Of a DNA stretch of 64,000 nucleotides, positions 53,443 to 62,449 are shown piece by piece. The number at the start of each line of letters is the position of its first letter. Within the stretch, counting starts at the first letter, position 1. Source of the DNA: Sphingomonas colocasiae (lineage in GTDB: Bacteria > Pseudomonadota > Alphaproteobacteria > Sphingomonadales > Sphingomonadaceae). The stretch is from NCBI RefSeq assembly GCF_019880585.1, contig NZ_JAINVV010000016.1, forward strand, positions 19,244 to 83,243, written 5' to 3'. The notes under the pieces were generated by a model. The model was not told the DNA's origin, searched no databases, and saw nothing but the letters and a program-made list of their open reading frames with translations. The translations under genes and the position numbers were made by a program.

Positions 53443-55620
53443 ATGATCGACAAGATGATTCCGGCCCTGTTGGCCGCGACCATGCTGAGCCCATTGGCGG
53501 CGGGCGCCGCGATGGCACAGGAAGCGCCGGCCAAGGCCGAGGCGGCGACCGACGAAGGCGATATCGTCGTCACCGCGCGCCTGCGCGCCGAAAGCCTGCA
53601 GGACGTGCCCGATTCCATCGCCGCATTCAGCGCGAAGGACATCGCCGCCGCCGGCATCGACCAGATCCAGGACATTGCGGACATGGTGCCCAATGTGATC
53701 CTGCGCAAAGGTTTCCGTTCGGGCGAAAGCAACATCACCATTCGCGGCATCACCTCCGGCCGTCAGGGCTGGCCGCCCGTCGCTTTCGTGATCGACGGGG
53801 TGAAGGCGACCTCGATCGATGCGATGGAGCAGGGCACCCTGCTCGACGTCGAGCGGATCGAGGTGCTGAAAGGACCGCAGGGCGCGCTCTACGGCGCCGG
53901 CGCGATCGGCGGCGCGATCAACATCGTGACGCGCAAGCCGAGCCAGGATTTCGAAGGCCGGGTGCAGGCCAGCTATGCGCGCGGCAACGACATCAAGCTT
54001 TCCGGCGGGGTGTCCGGCCCGATCGTCGCCGACACCTTGTTCTATTCGGTGAGCGGCTATTTCAACGACACCGACGGCATCGTGAAGACCGCCAACGGCA
54101 CCGGCGCGGTCGATGCGCGCCAGCAGAAGACCGGGCGCGCCCGGCTGCTGTTCACGCCCAGCGACAAGCTGAGCTTCGACCTGCGCGCCTCGATCACCGA
54201 CTCGCACGGCGCCGCGCCGGGCACCGTCGACAAGATCGCCAATGCCGCGCTGGTCGACGAATTCAACACCGCCGCCAATCCCGGCCCGTTGCGTCGCAAG
54301 GGCTTTCTGGGCCGCGAGGAGCGCCGGCTGGTCGATGTCTCGCTGCGCAGCGAGGCGGATCTCGACTTCGCGACCTTCTCGGCGGTGCTCGCCTATCAGG
54401 ACATCAACCAGAGCCTGTTCGGCACGGTGAATTACGAAGGCGGCCCGGCGCCCGCCAACCGCACTTTGTTCGGCGCCGCGACCTATGGCGATGCCGCCAC
54501 GACCGGCCAGGTGATCGACGAGTTCCAGGACCTGACCGACAATTTCGAGACCTATAGCGCCGATATCCGCCTGACTTCCAAATCGGACCAGCGGCTGCGC
54601 TGGGTGGTTGGGCTCGAGCTGGCCCGGCGCCTGTCCTACACGCATCTGGGCGCGGGCCAGCTTGTCGCCGGCCCTTCGGTGTCGCGCACCTATCTGCTCG
54701 ATCGCTGGGATCGCAAGCTCGACAAGATCTGGGGCGTCTATGCCCAGGCGTCGTACGACATCACCGACGGACTGGAGCTGACGCTGGCCGGCCGTTACGA
54801 TGAGGACAATTACGGCAACACACGCGTCACCGATCCGCGCACCGACACGCCGATCAAGGTGACCGATCCGGCGGGCAATCTGGTCGATACGCTGAAGGCG
54901 AAGGACAGTGCCTTCACCCCCAAGGTTCAGCTTGCCTATAACTGGACCAAGAAGATCATGACCTATGCCACCTATTCGGAGGGGTTCCGCTTTGGCTTCT
55001 TCAATTCGGGCAACCGGGCGCTCTCCGAGTCGACCAGGAATTACGAGATCGGCCTGAAGAGCCAGTTCTTCGACAATATCCTGACCTTCAACGCCGCCGC
55101 GTTCCGCATCGATTATTCGAACCAGCAGGTGACGCAGACGATCGCGACGCCGCCGTTCCGCACCACCACCAACATTCCGCGCACCAAGATCATGGGTTTC
55201 GAGGCGGATGTGGCGCTACAGGCGACCGACAAGCTGCGTTTCTCGGGCGGTATCGGCTATACCGATGCGATCGTGCAGAACGCGGCGAAGACCCGCGCGC
55301 CGTTCACGCCGAAATGGACGGCCAATGCCTCGATGCAGTGGCAGGAACCGGTGAGCGATACGCTCGATTTCGTGAGCCGCGTCGATTACCGCTACCAGAG
55401 CGGCATGTTCCTGCGCGTGAACGAAGTCTTCCCGATCAAGGACAAGACCTTCATCGACGCGCGCATCGGCGTGGAGAACGACCGCTACAGCGCCAAGCTG
55501 TTCGTCGAGAATCTGCTCAACACGCAGCAGGCGCTGAGCCTGTCTCCCTTCGCGGGACTGTTCAGCCGTACCTTCAGCCCGCCGCGCAGCTACGGCATTG
55601 AAGTGCAGTATAAATTCTGA
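53443..55620 (+). CDS. TonB-dependent receptor (cluster h)
   Basis: The 725-residue receptor starts MIDKMIPALLAATM behind GGGGAG, with a signal peptide ending GAAMAQ. The plug starts EGDIVVTARLRAESLQDVP and contains RIEVLKGPQGALYGAGAIGG; the barrel ends IEVQYKF. An open frame extends 51 bases upstream but lacks a ribosome site. It lies between the HyuA/DUF917 genes and the aminotransferase, so it probably imports the substrate of this run. Confidence 0.95.
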   Translation: MIDKMIPALLAATMLSPLAAGAAMAQEAPAKAEAATDEGDIVVTARLRAESLQDVPDSIAAFSAKDIAAAGIDQIQDIADMVPNVILRKGFRSGESNITIRGITSGRQGWPPVAFVIDGVKATSIDAMEQGTLLDVERIEVLKGPQGALYGAGAIGGAINIVTRKPSQDFEGRVQASYARGNDIKLSGGVSGPIVADTLFYSVSGYFNDTDGIVKTANGTGAVDARQQKTGRARLLFTPSDKLSFDLRASITDSHGAAPGTVDKIANAALVDEFNTAANPGPLRRKGFLGREERRLVDVSLRSEADLDFATFSAVLAYQDINQSLFGTVNYEGGPAPANRTLFGAATYGDAATTGQVIDEFQDLTDNFETYSADIRLTSKSDQRLRWVVGLELARRLSYTHLGAGQLVAGPSVSRTYLLDRWDRKLDKIWGVYAQASYDITDGLELTLAGRYDEDNYGNTRVTDPRTDTPIKVTDPAGNLVDTLKAKDSAFTPKVQLAYNWTKKIMTYATYSEGFRFGFFNSGNRALSESTRNYEIGLKSQFFDNILTFNAAAFRIDYSNQQVTQTIATPPFRTTTNIPRTKIMGFEADVALQATDKLRFSGGIGYTDAIVQNAAKTRAPFTPKWTANASMQWQEPVSDTLDFVSRVDYRYQSGMFLRVNEVFPIKDKTFIDARIGVENDRYSAKLFVENLLNTQQALSLSPFAGLFSRTFSPPRSYGIEVQYKF

Positions 55621-55685
55621 TGCACGGGCGGGCGGGGGCGCCGTGCGCGCATCCGCCCGCCAGGACCTGTTTGGAGAGGGGCCTG

Positions 55686-56642
55686 ATGGGCAAATCGATC
55701 AACGAGCCCGACTATATCTGGCATAATGGCCGCCATATCCGCTGGGCGGAGGCGCAGGTGCACATATTGTCGGTGGGGGTGCAGTTCGGATCCTCCGTGT
55801 TCGAGGGGATACGCTGTTATCGCACCGATGCGGGGCCGGCGATCTTCCGCTTGCGCGAGCATCTGCGGCGGCTGCACGATTCCTGCCGTATCTACCGCAT
55901 CGACCTGCCTTATTCGATCGACGCGCTGGAGCGCGCCTGTATCGATCTGGTCGCCGCCAACGGGCTGGAGGACTGCTATCTGCGGCCGATGGTGATGCGC
56001 GGCTATGGCGACATGGGCATGGCCGCGATCGGCAATCCGATCGAGACCTATATCGCGAGCTGGCAATGGGGCAGCTATCTCGACCAGAGCGAGGCGGATC
56101 GCGGCATCCATGTCTGCGTCTCCTCCTGGAACCGACCTGCGCCCAACACCTTTCCCGCGCTCGCCAAGTCCGCCGGCCATTACAATAATGCGACGCTGAT
56201 CAAGCTCGACGCCATCGCGGGTGGCTTCGCCGAGGCGATCGCGCTGTCGCCGGACGGCATGGTGAGCGAGGGCAGCGGACAGAATATCTTCGCGGTGCGT
56301 GACGGCGTGCTGATCACCCCGCCGGTCGAAGGCAGCATCCTTTCGGGCATCACGCGATCTGCGGTGATGGAGATCGCGGCGGCGCTGGGCATCCCGGTGC
56401 GCGAAAGCGCGTTCCCGCGCGAGTTCCTCTATATCGCGGACGAACTGTTCTTCACCGGCACCGCGACCGAGATCGCGCCGATCGGCGCCGTCGATCATAT
56501 CCGCATCGGTGATGGCCGCATCGGCCCCGTCACCGAACGGCTGCGCGCCGCTTTCCAGGATGTCGTGCGCGGCCGGGTGAAGGATCGCAAGAATTGGCTG
56601 ACGCCGGTGAGGGCCGGCATGAGGGAGGATATCGATGGTTGA
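55686..56642 (+). CDS. Class IV aminotransferase, branched-chain type
   Basis: The 318-residue PLP enzyme has the IlvE-type pattern: SSVFEGIRCYRTDAGPAIFR, SSWNRPAPNTFPALAKSAGH with the Schiff-base lysine, GMVSEGSGQNIFAVRDGVL and FFTGTATEIAPIGAVD. It transfers amino groups between amino acids and keto acids. GGAGAGGGG precedes ATG 55686. In this cluster it may act on an amino acid released from the imported compound rather than in biosynthesis. It overlaps the cupin gene by eight bases. Confidence 0.92.
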   Translation: MGKSINEPDYIWHNGRHIRWAEAQVHILSVGVQFGSSVFEGIRCYRTDAGPAIFRLREHLRRLHDSCRIYRIDLPYSIDALERACIDLVAANGLEDCYLRPMVMRGYGDMGMAAIGNPIETYIASWQWGSYLDQSEADRGIHVCVSSWNRPAPNTFPALAKSAGHYNNATLIKLDAIAGGFAEAIALSPDGMVSEGSGQNIFAVRDGVLITPPVEGSILSGITRSAVMEIAAALGIPVRESAFPREFLYIADELFFTGTATEIAPIGAVDHIRIGDGRIGPVTERLRAAFQDVVRGRVKDRKNWLTPVRAGMREDIDG

Positions 56643-57039
56643 GATACTGAAATGGGACGATGTGCCGCTGGAGGAAGTGGCCGAGGGCATGAGCCGGCAG
56701 ATCGTGACCGGCGAGAAGATGACGATCGCGCGCATCTATTTCGACGACGGCTTCGTCGTGCCGCTCCACGCGCATGAGAACGAGCAGGTGACCCAAGTGG
56801 TCGAGGGCACGATGCGTTTCTGGTTCGACGAGGCGAAGAGCGAGACGCGCGACCTGCATGCCGGCGAAGTGATGGTGATCCCGCCCCACCAGCCGCACGG
56901 CGCCGAAATGATCGGCCGCGTCGTCGAGATCGACATGTGGTCGCCCCGCCGCGAGGACTGGCTGAAGAAGACCGACGATTATCTGCGCGGCGGCACCGCC
57001 GGCGCGCTGACCGAGACCGTCGATCCGGCGCGGGGCTGA
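56635..57039 (+). CDS. Cupin-domain protein
   Basis: The 134-residue protein has both cupin motifs: VPLHAHENEQVTQVVEGTMR and VMVIPPHQPHGAEM, providing His and Glu metal ligands. Small single-domain cupins are often isomerases, dioxygenases or sensors of pathway intermediates. It overlaps the aminotransferase gene and precedes the racemase by 7 bases, so it is firmly in the operon. Confidence 0.88.
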   Translation: MVEILKWDDVPLEEVAEGMSRQIVTGEKMTIARIYFDDGFVVPLHAHENEQVTQVVEGTMRFWFDEAKSETRDLHAGEVMVIPPHQPHGAEMIGRVVEIDMWSPRREDWLKKTDDYLRGGTAGALTETVDPARG

Positions 57040-57046
57040 GAGCGTC

Positions 57047-57775
57047 ATGCGCATCCATCTCGTGACGCCGGTGACGACGAAGGGCGTGCGCTCGCTCGAC
57101 GATGTCGCGCATCTGACGCATGCCGGGCTGACCATCACCCAGTCACTGCTCGAAACCGGGCCGCCCTCGATCGAGAGCGAATATGACGAGGCGTTCGCGG
57201 TGCCGGCGACGATCGCGGAGGCGATCAAGGCCGAACGCTCGGGCGCGGACGCCGTCATCGTCGATTGCATGGCCGATCCCGGCGTGAAGGCGGCGCGTGA
57301 GATGCTGTCGATCCCGGTGCTGGGGCCGGGCGAGACGTCGATGCACCTGGCCGCGCTGCTTGGGCAGAGCTTCGGCTATGTCACCGTGCTCAACGCGGTG
57401 AAACCGATGGTCCGCAACCTCGTGCGCCTGAGCGCCGTCCAGGAGAAGCTGGCGGCGATCAAGGTCGTCGACATTCCCGTGCTCGAACTGGAGCCGCGGA
57501 TCGAGGAAGCGAAGCGACGGCTGGGCGAATGCGCGCTGGAAGCGGTGGAGCAGGATGATGCGGACGTCATCATCCTGGGCTGCACCGGCTTTCTGGGCTG
57601 TGCGTCGGCGATCGAGGCCTATCTGGCCGAGCGCGGCCACAGCATACCGGTGATCGACCCGATCCCGGCGACGGTCTGCGTCGCGGAAGGAATCGTCCGG
57701 GCCGGGCTGACGCACAGCAAACACTGTTTCCCCGTGCCGCGCCCCAAGACGATGGTCGGATACGCAATGCCCTGA
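57047..57775 (+). CDS. Asp/Glu/hydantoin racemase family protein
   Basis: The 242-residue protein carries the two catalytic cysteines of this family in AVIVDCMADPGVKAARE and VIILGCTGFLGCASAIE. Members are two-base racemases (aspartate, glutamate, hydantoin) or maleate isomerases. With HyuA-like and DUF917 proteins upstream, a hydantoin- or D-amino-acid-type substrate is favoured, which is inference. It ends 51 bases before the permease gene. Confidence 0.9.
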   Translation: MRIHLVTPVTTKGVRSLDDVAHLTHAGLTITQSLLETGPPSIESEYDEAFAVPATIAEAIKAERSGADAVIVDCMADPGVKAAREMLSIPVLGPGETSMHLAALLGQSFGYVTVLNAVKPMVRNLVRLSAVQEKLAAIKVVDIPVLELEPRIEEAKRRLGECALEAVEQDDADVIILGCTGFLGCASAIEAYLAERGHSIPVIDPIPATVCVAEGIVRAGLTHSKHCFPVPRPKTMVGYAMP

Positions 57776-57826
57776 AACGCGCGCGCCTGGCGCGATGCGC
57801 GGGCGGCATGGGAAGAGACCTGTCGA

Positions 57827-59083
57827 ATGAGCAATGAATTTCCGCGCGAACCCGTGCCGGCCGAGCATGCCAACCGCTCCGCCGCGTCGATCACGCTCAT
57901 CCTGATCAGCTCGATCATGAGTGTGCCCATGATCATCCTGGGCGGCACGATCGGCCGAGATTACGGCCTGTTCAACGCGCTGATCGTCACGATCGCCGGA
58001 TGCGCGCTGACGGCCGGGCTCGCCATGCTCATGGCCTATGCCGGCGTCAGGACGCGGCGTTCGACGGCCTTGCTGTCCGAACAGGCCTTTGGCTCCAGGG
58101 GCGCGCGGGTGCTGACCGCCGCGCTCGGGATCGCGCTGCTCGGCTGGCTCGCGGTCGAGATGGGTTTTATCGGCGAACTGGCGGTGGGCGGCATCCGCCG
58201 CGCGTTGGGCGCGGAGCCGCCGCTGGCGATCGGCATCCTTGGCGCGGCGGCCATCATCGGAGCGATCGCGATCTTCGGATTCTCCGTGATCGCGCGCGTG
58301 CCTCTCATCTTCGTGCCGCTGTTGCTGTTGCTGCTGATCTTCGTCGCGCTCAAGGCGCTGCCACGGCTGGAGACGGTCGACACCGTCGCGGGCACGGCCG
58401 TGCCGATCGGCAGGGGGATATCGGCGATCATCGGATCGTTCGTGATCGGCTGCATCATCCTGCCCGATTACAGCCGGTTCATCGGCCGTTCGCGCGATGC
58501 GATGGCGGCGGCCGGCATGGCGCTGGGGCCGGTATGGGCGGCGGTGATCGGTTGCTATGCGGCGGCTGGGCTCGTCGCGCGGAGCGGCGATCCGGCGGAG
58601 GTGCTGATGCTGCTCGGCATGCCGGCGGTGCTGACGATCCTGTTGCCGCTGGGCCTGATGCAGAACGGGATCATGACGCTCTATTCCTCGGCGTTGGTGA
58701 CTTCGACCTGGCTGAAGCGGATTCGTTTCACGCATATCGTGATCGTGACCGCCGGCATCGGCGCGTTGATCGCGCTCGCCGGCGCGCAGAACGCCTTTGT
58801 CAGCTATTTGGTGCTGCTGGGGCTGGTGTTCCCGCCCGCCGCCGCGATCCTGATCCAGCAGGCGCTGTTCGGCCGGGCGGAGGAAGGGGATGTGCGCTGG
58901 CGCAACCTGGCGATCTGGGGGGTGGCGAGCGCGGTCGCGACGGTCTGCGAATACAAGGCCGGCATCACCGGCATATCCGCGCTCGACGGCTTCATCACCG
59001 CTTTCGGGCTGGCGGCCGCCTCATCGAAGCTGGGAAAGATCAGGGCCGCGCCGTCCGCCGAAACTGGGAGAGTCGAGATATGA
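57827..59083 (+). CDS. NCS1-type purine/cytosine permease
   Basis: The 418-residue inner-membrane protein has about twelve hydrophobic segments and the NCS1 pattern around SIMSVPMIILGGTIGRDYG and IGCIILPDYSRFIGRS. The family includes cytosine, hydantoin (Mhp1), uracil and allantoin transporters. Its place beside HyuA and a hydantoin-racemase-type enzyme favours uptake of a hydantoin-like ring compound. It overlaps the phosphatase gene by four bases. Confidence 0.88.
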   Translation: MSNEFPREPVPAEHANRSAASITLILISSIMSVPMIILGGTIGRDYGLFNALIVTIAGCALTAGLAMLMAYAGVRTRRSTALLSEQAFGSRGARVLTAALGIALLGWLAVEMGFIGELAVGGIRRALGAEPPLAIGILGAAAIIGAIAIFGFSVIARVPLIFVPLLLLLLIFVALKALPRLETVDTVAGTAVPIGRGISAIIGSFVIGCIILPDYSRFIGRSRDAMAAAGMALGPVWAAVIGCYAAAGLVARSGDPAEVLMLLGMPAVLTILLPLGLMQNGIMTLYSSALVTSTWLKRIRFTHIVIVTAGIGALIALAGAQNAFVSYLVLLGLVFPPAAAILIQQALFGRAEEGDVRWRNLAIWGVASAVATVCEYKAGITGISALDGFITAFGLAAASSKLGKIRAAPSAETGRVEI

Positions 59084-59976
59084 AACATATGCTGCTGATC
59101 GGCCTGGGGCCGCTGCTCGCATGCTGCGTCCAGCCCGGTGCGGGCGCGCAGTCGATCGCTGAGGCGGTGCCTGTCGCGCGTGCCGCGCCGGCCGCGCCCG
59201 AGCGGATCGTGCCGCTGGAGCAGGCATCCAATTTCCGCGACATCGGCGGTTACGCCGCCGCCGGCGGCAAGCATGTGCGCTGGGGCCGCATCTATCGCGC
59301 GGGCGCACAACCGATGCTGACCGATCGCGACGTCATCGCCGTCCGCGCGCTGGGCATCGGCAATATCGTCGACCTGCGATCGGACGAAGAACGTATCCTG
59401 GCGCCGACCCGGCTCGACGGCATCCGCTACAATGCGGTCGGCTATTCCTTCGCGCCGCTGCTGGAGACGATCCAGACCGCGCTGAAGAAAGACGGCACCG
59501 AGACGGCGATCAAGGAGATGTACGCCGTCCTGCCGACGATGATCGCACCACAGGTGCGGCTGCTGTTCGATCGGTTGCTCGCGAATGAGGGCGCGACATT
59601 GTTCAATTGCTCGGCGGGGCAGGACCGCACCGGCCTCGCCGCCGCCTTGGTGCTGAGCGCGCTCGGCGTCGACCGCGAGACCATCTATGCCGATTATCTG
59701 CTTTCCGAGCGCCACCGCCATACCGAGTGGGAAGTCGCGCCGATCCCCGACGCGCTGGCGACGGTCAATCCGGTCTACGCCTATTTCGCGAAATACCGGA
59801 AGGAACCGGAAACCGCCAAGCCGCCGTCGCTCTCCGCGTCCGACGGCAGGCCCTATCTCGCCACCTCCTTCGCGGTGATCGAGAAACGCTGGGGATCGGT
59901 GCCCGCTTATCTCGAGCAGGAGATCGGGCTGAATGCGGTCGATCTGGCACGGTTGCGCGCGCTGTATCTGGAATAG
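59080..59976 (+). CDS. Tyrosine-protein phosphatase-like protein, exported
   Basis: The 298-residue protein has a signal peptide or lipoprotein-like start (LGPLLACCVQPGAGAQ) and a DSP/PTP-type fold with NFRDIGGYAAAGGKHVRWG and the P-loop FNCSAGQDRTGLAA. The C-x5-R core is intact, but Asn replaces the His that usually precedes the catalytic Cys. It resembles the tyrosine/serine phosphatases of the MptpB type. Translation is coupled to the permease by ATGA. Its role in a catabolic operon is unclear. Confidence 0.88.
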   Translation: MKHMLLIGLGPLLACCVQPGAGAQSIAEAVPVARAAPAAPERIVPLEQASNFRDIGGYAAAGGKHVRWGRIYRAGAQPMLTDRDVIAVRALGIGNIVDLRSDEERILAPTRLDGIRYNAVGYSFAPLLETIQTALKKDGTETAIKEMYAVLPTMIAPQVRLLFDRLLANEGATLFNCSAGQDRTGLAAALVLSALGVDRETIYADYLLSERHRHTEWEVAPIPDALATVNPVYAYFAKYRKEPETAKPPSLSASDGRPYLATSFAVIEKRWGSVPAYLEQEIGLNAVDLARLRALYLE

Positions 59977-60058
59977 GGCCGCCGGCGCTTGGTGGAGGGC
60001 GTAAACGTTCCGGACGGATGATTTGACGACGGGGCTGCATTCGGTGCTTAATCGGACC

Positions 60059-60547
60059 ATGCGCCAGTCTCTCTCATTCCTTGTGCTTGCCGCCTCGCTG
60101 CTTGCCGGTTGCGACGGTGGCGGCGCAGGCGCGCAGGATCGGGTGGCGGCGGAGGTGAAGGCGGCGATCCACAGCCAGATCGATGCTTATGCCGCGCGCG
60201 ACGCGGAGAAGGCAGCCAGCATCGTCGCGCCGGATATCGTCGCGATGGTGCATGGCGCGCCCAATATCGTCGGCAAGCCGGCCAGCGCCGCGGCGATGAA
60301 GGCGCAGATGGCGGATCCGCGACTGAAGCTGGCGGTGTCCGACGAAAGCGTCGAGGTGTCCGGATCGGGCGATCTCGCGGTCTATCATGCTACCTATCGC
60401 TTCACCTTCTCCGATCCGGCGACAAAGCGGCCGGTGACCGAGACCGGCAATTGGGTGGCGGTGTTCAAACGCCAGGCGGACGGCACGATGAAGCTGCAAA
60501 AGGATATCGTGGTCGATGCCCCCATGCCGGGTCGGGTGGGGCGATAG
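60059..60547 (+). CDS. SnoaL/DUF4440-like lipoprotein
   Basis: The 162-residue protein starts MRQSLSFLVLAASLLAGCDG with a lipobox, then an NTF2-like domain (QIDAYAARDAEKAASIVAPD, HATYRFTFSDPATKRP, NWVAVFKRQADGTMKLQKDI). The frame opens upstream at TTG 60023, but the lipoprotein signal sets this start. It is an envelope protein of unknown function. Confidence 0.75.
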   Translation: MRQSLSFLVLAASLLAGCDGGGAGAQDRVAAEVKAAIHSQIDAYAARDAEKAASIVAPDIVAMVHGAPNIVGKPASAAAMKAQMADPRLKLAVSDESVEVSGSGDLAVYHATYRFTFSDPATKRPVTETGNWVAVFKRQADGTMKLQKDIVVDAPMPGRVGR

Positions 60548-60695
60548 AGTCTCCGTTAATCGCGGACTATCGGTTTCCCACAGCATGATGTGCCGAGATG
60601 CGCTGGCGCTTCATAGGCAGGCGACATTTGATCGGCGCGCGAATAGGGCCGAACCGGCTATTCGCAAAAGCGACGCTGTCATAAGGGAGAATGCG

Positions 60696-61103
60696 GTGAG
60701 CGGGACATATCCGGGATCATGCCTGTGCGGCACGGTGCGGTTCGAGATTGCGGGCGCGTTCGATGGCTTTTTCCTTTGCCATTGCGGGCGCTGCCGCAAG
60801 AATAGCGGGTCGGCGCACGCGGCCAATCTGTTCTCTCGCACCGCCCGGCTCGACTGGCTGGCGGGGGAGGATCGGGTGCGGACCTATGCCGTGCCCGATA
60901 CGCGGCACCGCAGGAGCTTCTGCACGCAATGCGGATCGGCGCTGCCCGGCATGCATATCGACGGCACCGTTCTGGTGGCGCCGGCGGGAAGCCTGGACGG
61001 GCCGCTCGACACCCGGCCCGACGCGCATATCTTCATCGCCAGCCGCGCCGATTGGGACGATCGGCTGGAGGATGTGCCGCGGCACGAGGCGTTTCCGGGG
61101 TAA
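60696..61103 (+). CDS. GFA family (CENP-V/GFA) zinc protein
   Basis: The 135-residue protein starts at GTG 60696 behind AGGGAGA. The GFA zinc cysteines are in GSCLCGTVRFE, CHCGRCRKNSGS and FCTQCGSALPG. The family includes glutathione-dependent formaldehyde-activating enzyme and related S-adduct-binding proteins; the substrate of this member is unknown. It stands alone. Confidence 0.88.
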   Translation: MSGTYPGSCLCGTVRFEIAGAFDGFFLCHCGRCRKNSGSAHAANLFSRTARLDWLAGEDRVRTYAVPDTRHRRSFCTQCGSALPGMHIDGTVLVAPAGSLDGPLDTRPDAHIFIASRADWDDRLEDVPRHEAFPG

Positions 61104-61183
61104 CCCACCGTGCCCGGCGCAACGCGCTGACGTTGGATCGGGCTGGGGTTTTCCGCAAACGCCGATCATCCAGCTCGAACGGT

Positions 61184-61369
61184 TCAGACGTGCTGGCTGG
61201 ATGCGTGCGGGCCTGATGCAGCCAGGCGCGACGCTCCGCCGGCCTCGCGTTCATAGGCGTCGGCAAGCTTGTGATAGAAGATGGCGGCGGTGGTGCCCTG
61301 TTGAGCGTGCGCACGTGCGCGTTCCTCGTCCGCGCGGCGCTGGAAATAGGATCGGTCGAACTGGTTCAA
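61184..61369 (-). CDS. Small hypothetical protein
   Basis: The 61-residue helical protein (MNQFDRSYFQRRADEERARA, TAAIFYHKLADAYEREAGG) has no named domain; it reads as two amphipathic helices. Similar short proteins of this composition are known to me from sphingomonads. It stands on the same strand as the next small gene, 72 bases away. Confidence 0.6.
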   Translation of the reverse strand: MNQFDRSYFQRRADEERARAHAQQGTTAAIFYHKLADAYEREAGGASRLAASGPHASSQHV

Positions 61370-61441
61370 GGCCGTTCTCCTTCAAACAGACGTCACGCCC
61401 GTCCATGCTGCCGCCGATCGGCGCGGGAGTCGAGTCCCGGC

Positions 61442-61786
61442 TTATGCCGCGCGAAGATCGGGGAAGAGGGGCAGGTCGGTCGCCTGGTTTTCGGCGCGCG
61501 CGGCCTGATCGGCCGGGCTGATAGCGATCCACTCGATCGGCCAGTCATGTTCGATCGCCGGATCGCCCGAAGGTGTGATCCGGGTGATGCCGGCGCCTTC
61601 GATCGCGACGGTGAAGCGGCAATGATCCGCATCGTCGATCTTCCCTTCGAGCAGGGTACCGTCCGACAGCGCCAGCGCGAAGCGCGTGTCCGCCGTCGGA
61701 TGCAGGCGCGGCGGGATGGTCAGGATGGTTTCGATGCTGCCCGATACGTGGAGCAGCTCGCGGTTGCGGCGGATTTGGATCGGCAT
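61442..61786 (-). CDS. Hypothetical protein, possibly SOS-linked
   Basis: The 114-residue protein (LHVSGSIETILTIPPRLHP, RFALALSDGTLLEGKIDDA, DWPIEWIAISPADQAARA) reads as mixed alpha/beta and is not recognised. Its start lies 60 bases from a GTTC-N7-GTTC motif that could serve this gene or the divergent small terminase. It may belong to the accessory region at the right end. Confidence 0.6.
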   Translation of the reverse strand: MPIQIRRNRELLHVSGSIETILTIPPRLHPTADTRFALALSDGTLLEGKIDDADHCRFTVAIEGAGITRITPSGDPAIEHDWPIEWIAISPADQAARAENQATDLPLFPDLRAA

Positions 61787-61845
61787 TCCGGGCTCCGGCA
61801 GGGACGAATCGGGGATGGGGCCGCAGGATAGGCTGCCGTTGATTT

Positions 61846-61860
61846 GTTCTCAATATGTTC
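61846..61860. promoter_or_regulatory. Candidate LexA (SOS) box
   Basis: GTTC-TCAATAT-GTTC matches the alphaproteobacterial LexA site GTTC-N7-GTTC exactly, in an AT-rich stretch. It lies 28 bases before the small terminase start and 60 bases from the divergent hypothetical gene. Chance matches of eight fixed bases are expected about once or twice per window of this size, so the position is the main support. Confidence 0.55.
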
Positions 61861-61888
61861 TGTTTTGCATCGGCGGATTTAACGGGCC

Positions 61889-62449
61889 GTGCCCGAAGAA
61901 CCTGATTTCCGGGATAACCGGCCCGTGGAACGCGATGACGATAATGGCCAGTCCACCGATGAGGTGAAACGCAGGGGCCGGCCGACGCTGTATCGCGCCG
62001 AAATGGCCGAGCAGGCGCGCAAATTGTGCGAGCTGGGCGCGACCGATTTCGAGCTTGCCGACTTCTTCGACGTCGATGTGCGCACCATCCATCGCTGGAA
62101 ACACAGCCAGCCCGAATTCGCGGCTGCGCTGCGCGTGGGCAAGGATATCGCCGACGACCGCGTCGAGCGCGCTTATTACAACCGCGCGATCGGCTACAGC
62201 TATGTCGCCGAGAAGATTTTCCAGCATCAGGGCAAGGTGCTGCGTGCCGACTATGTCGAGCATATGCCGCCCGATTCCTCGGCGGCGTTCAACTGGCTCC
62301 GCAACCGCCGGCCCGAACAATGGCGCGACCGGCAGGAACGCCATGTGACCGGCCATGTCGCCGTCGATCCCGAGGATCCCGAAGCCGCGCGCGCGATCAT
62401 CCGCCGGCACGAGGCGCGGATGGCCGAGCGCGGGGAGAGCGACACATGA
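61889..62449 (+). CDS. terS: Phage terminase small subunit
   Basis: The 186-residue protein starts at GTG 61889. It has a basic N-terminus (EVKRRGRPTLYRAEMA), an HTH for DNA recognition (LADFFDVDVRTIHRWKHSQP) and an oligomerisation core (DRVERAYYNRAIGYSYVAEK). TerS recognises the packaging site and guides TerL. Its stop overlaps the TerL start (ATGA), so the two are coupled. It is a prophage remnant gene; no capsid or portal gene is in the window. Confidence 0.9.
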   Translation: MPEEPDFRDNRPVERDDDNGQSTDEVKRRGRPTLYRAEMAEQARKLCELGATDFELADFFDVDVRTIHRWKHSQPEFAAALRVGKDIADDRVERAYYNRAIGYSYVAEKIFQHQGKVLRADYVEHMPPDSSAAFNWLRNRRPEQWRDRQERHVTGHVAVDPEDPEAARAIIRRHEARMAERGESDT

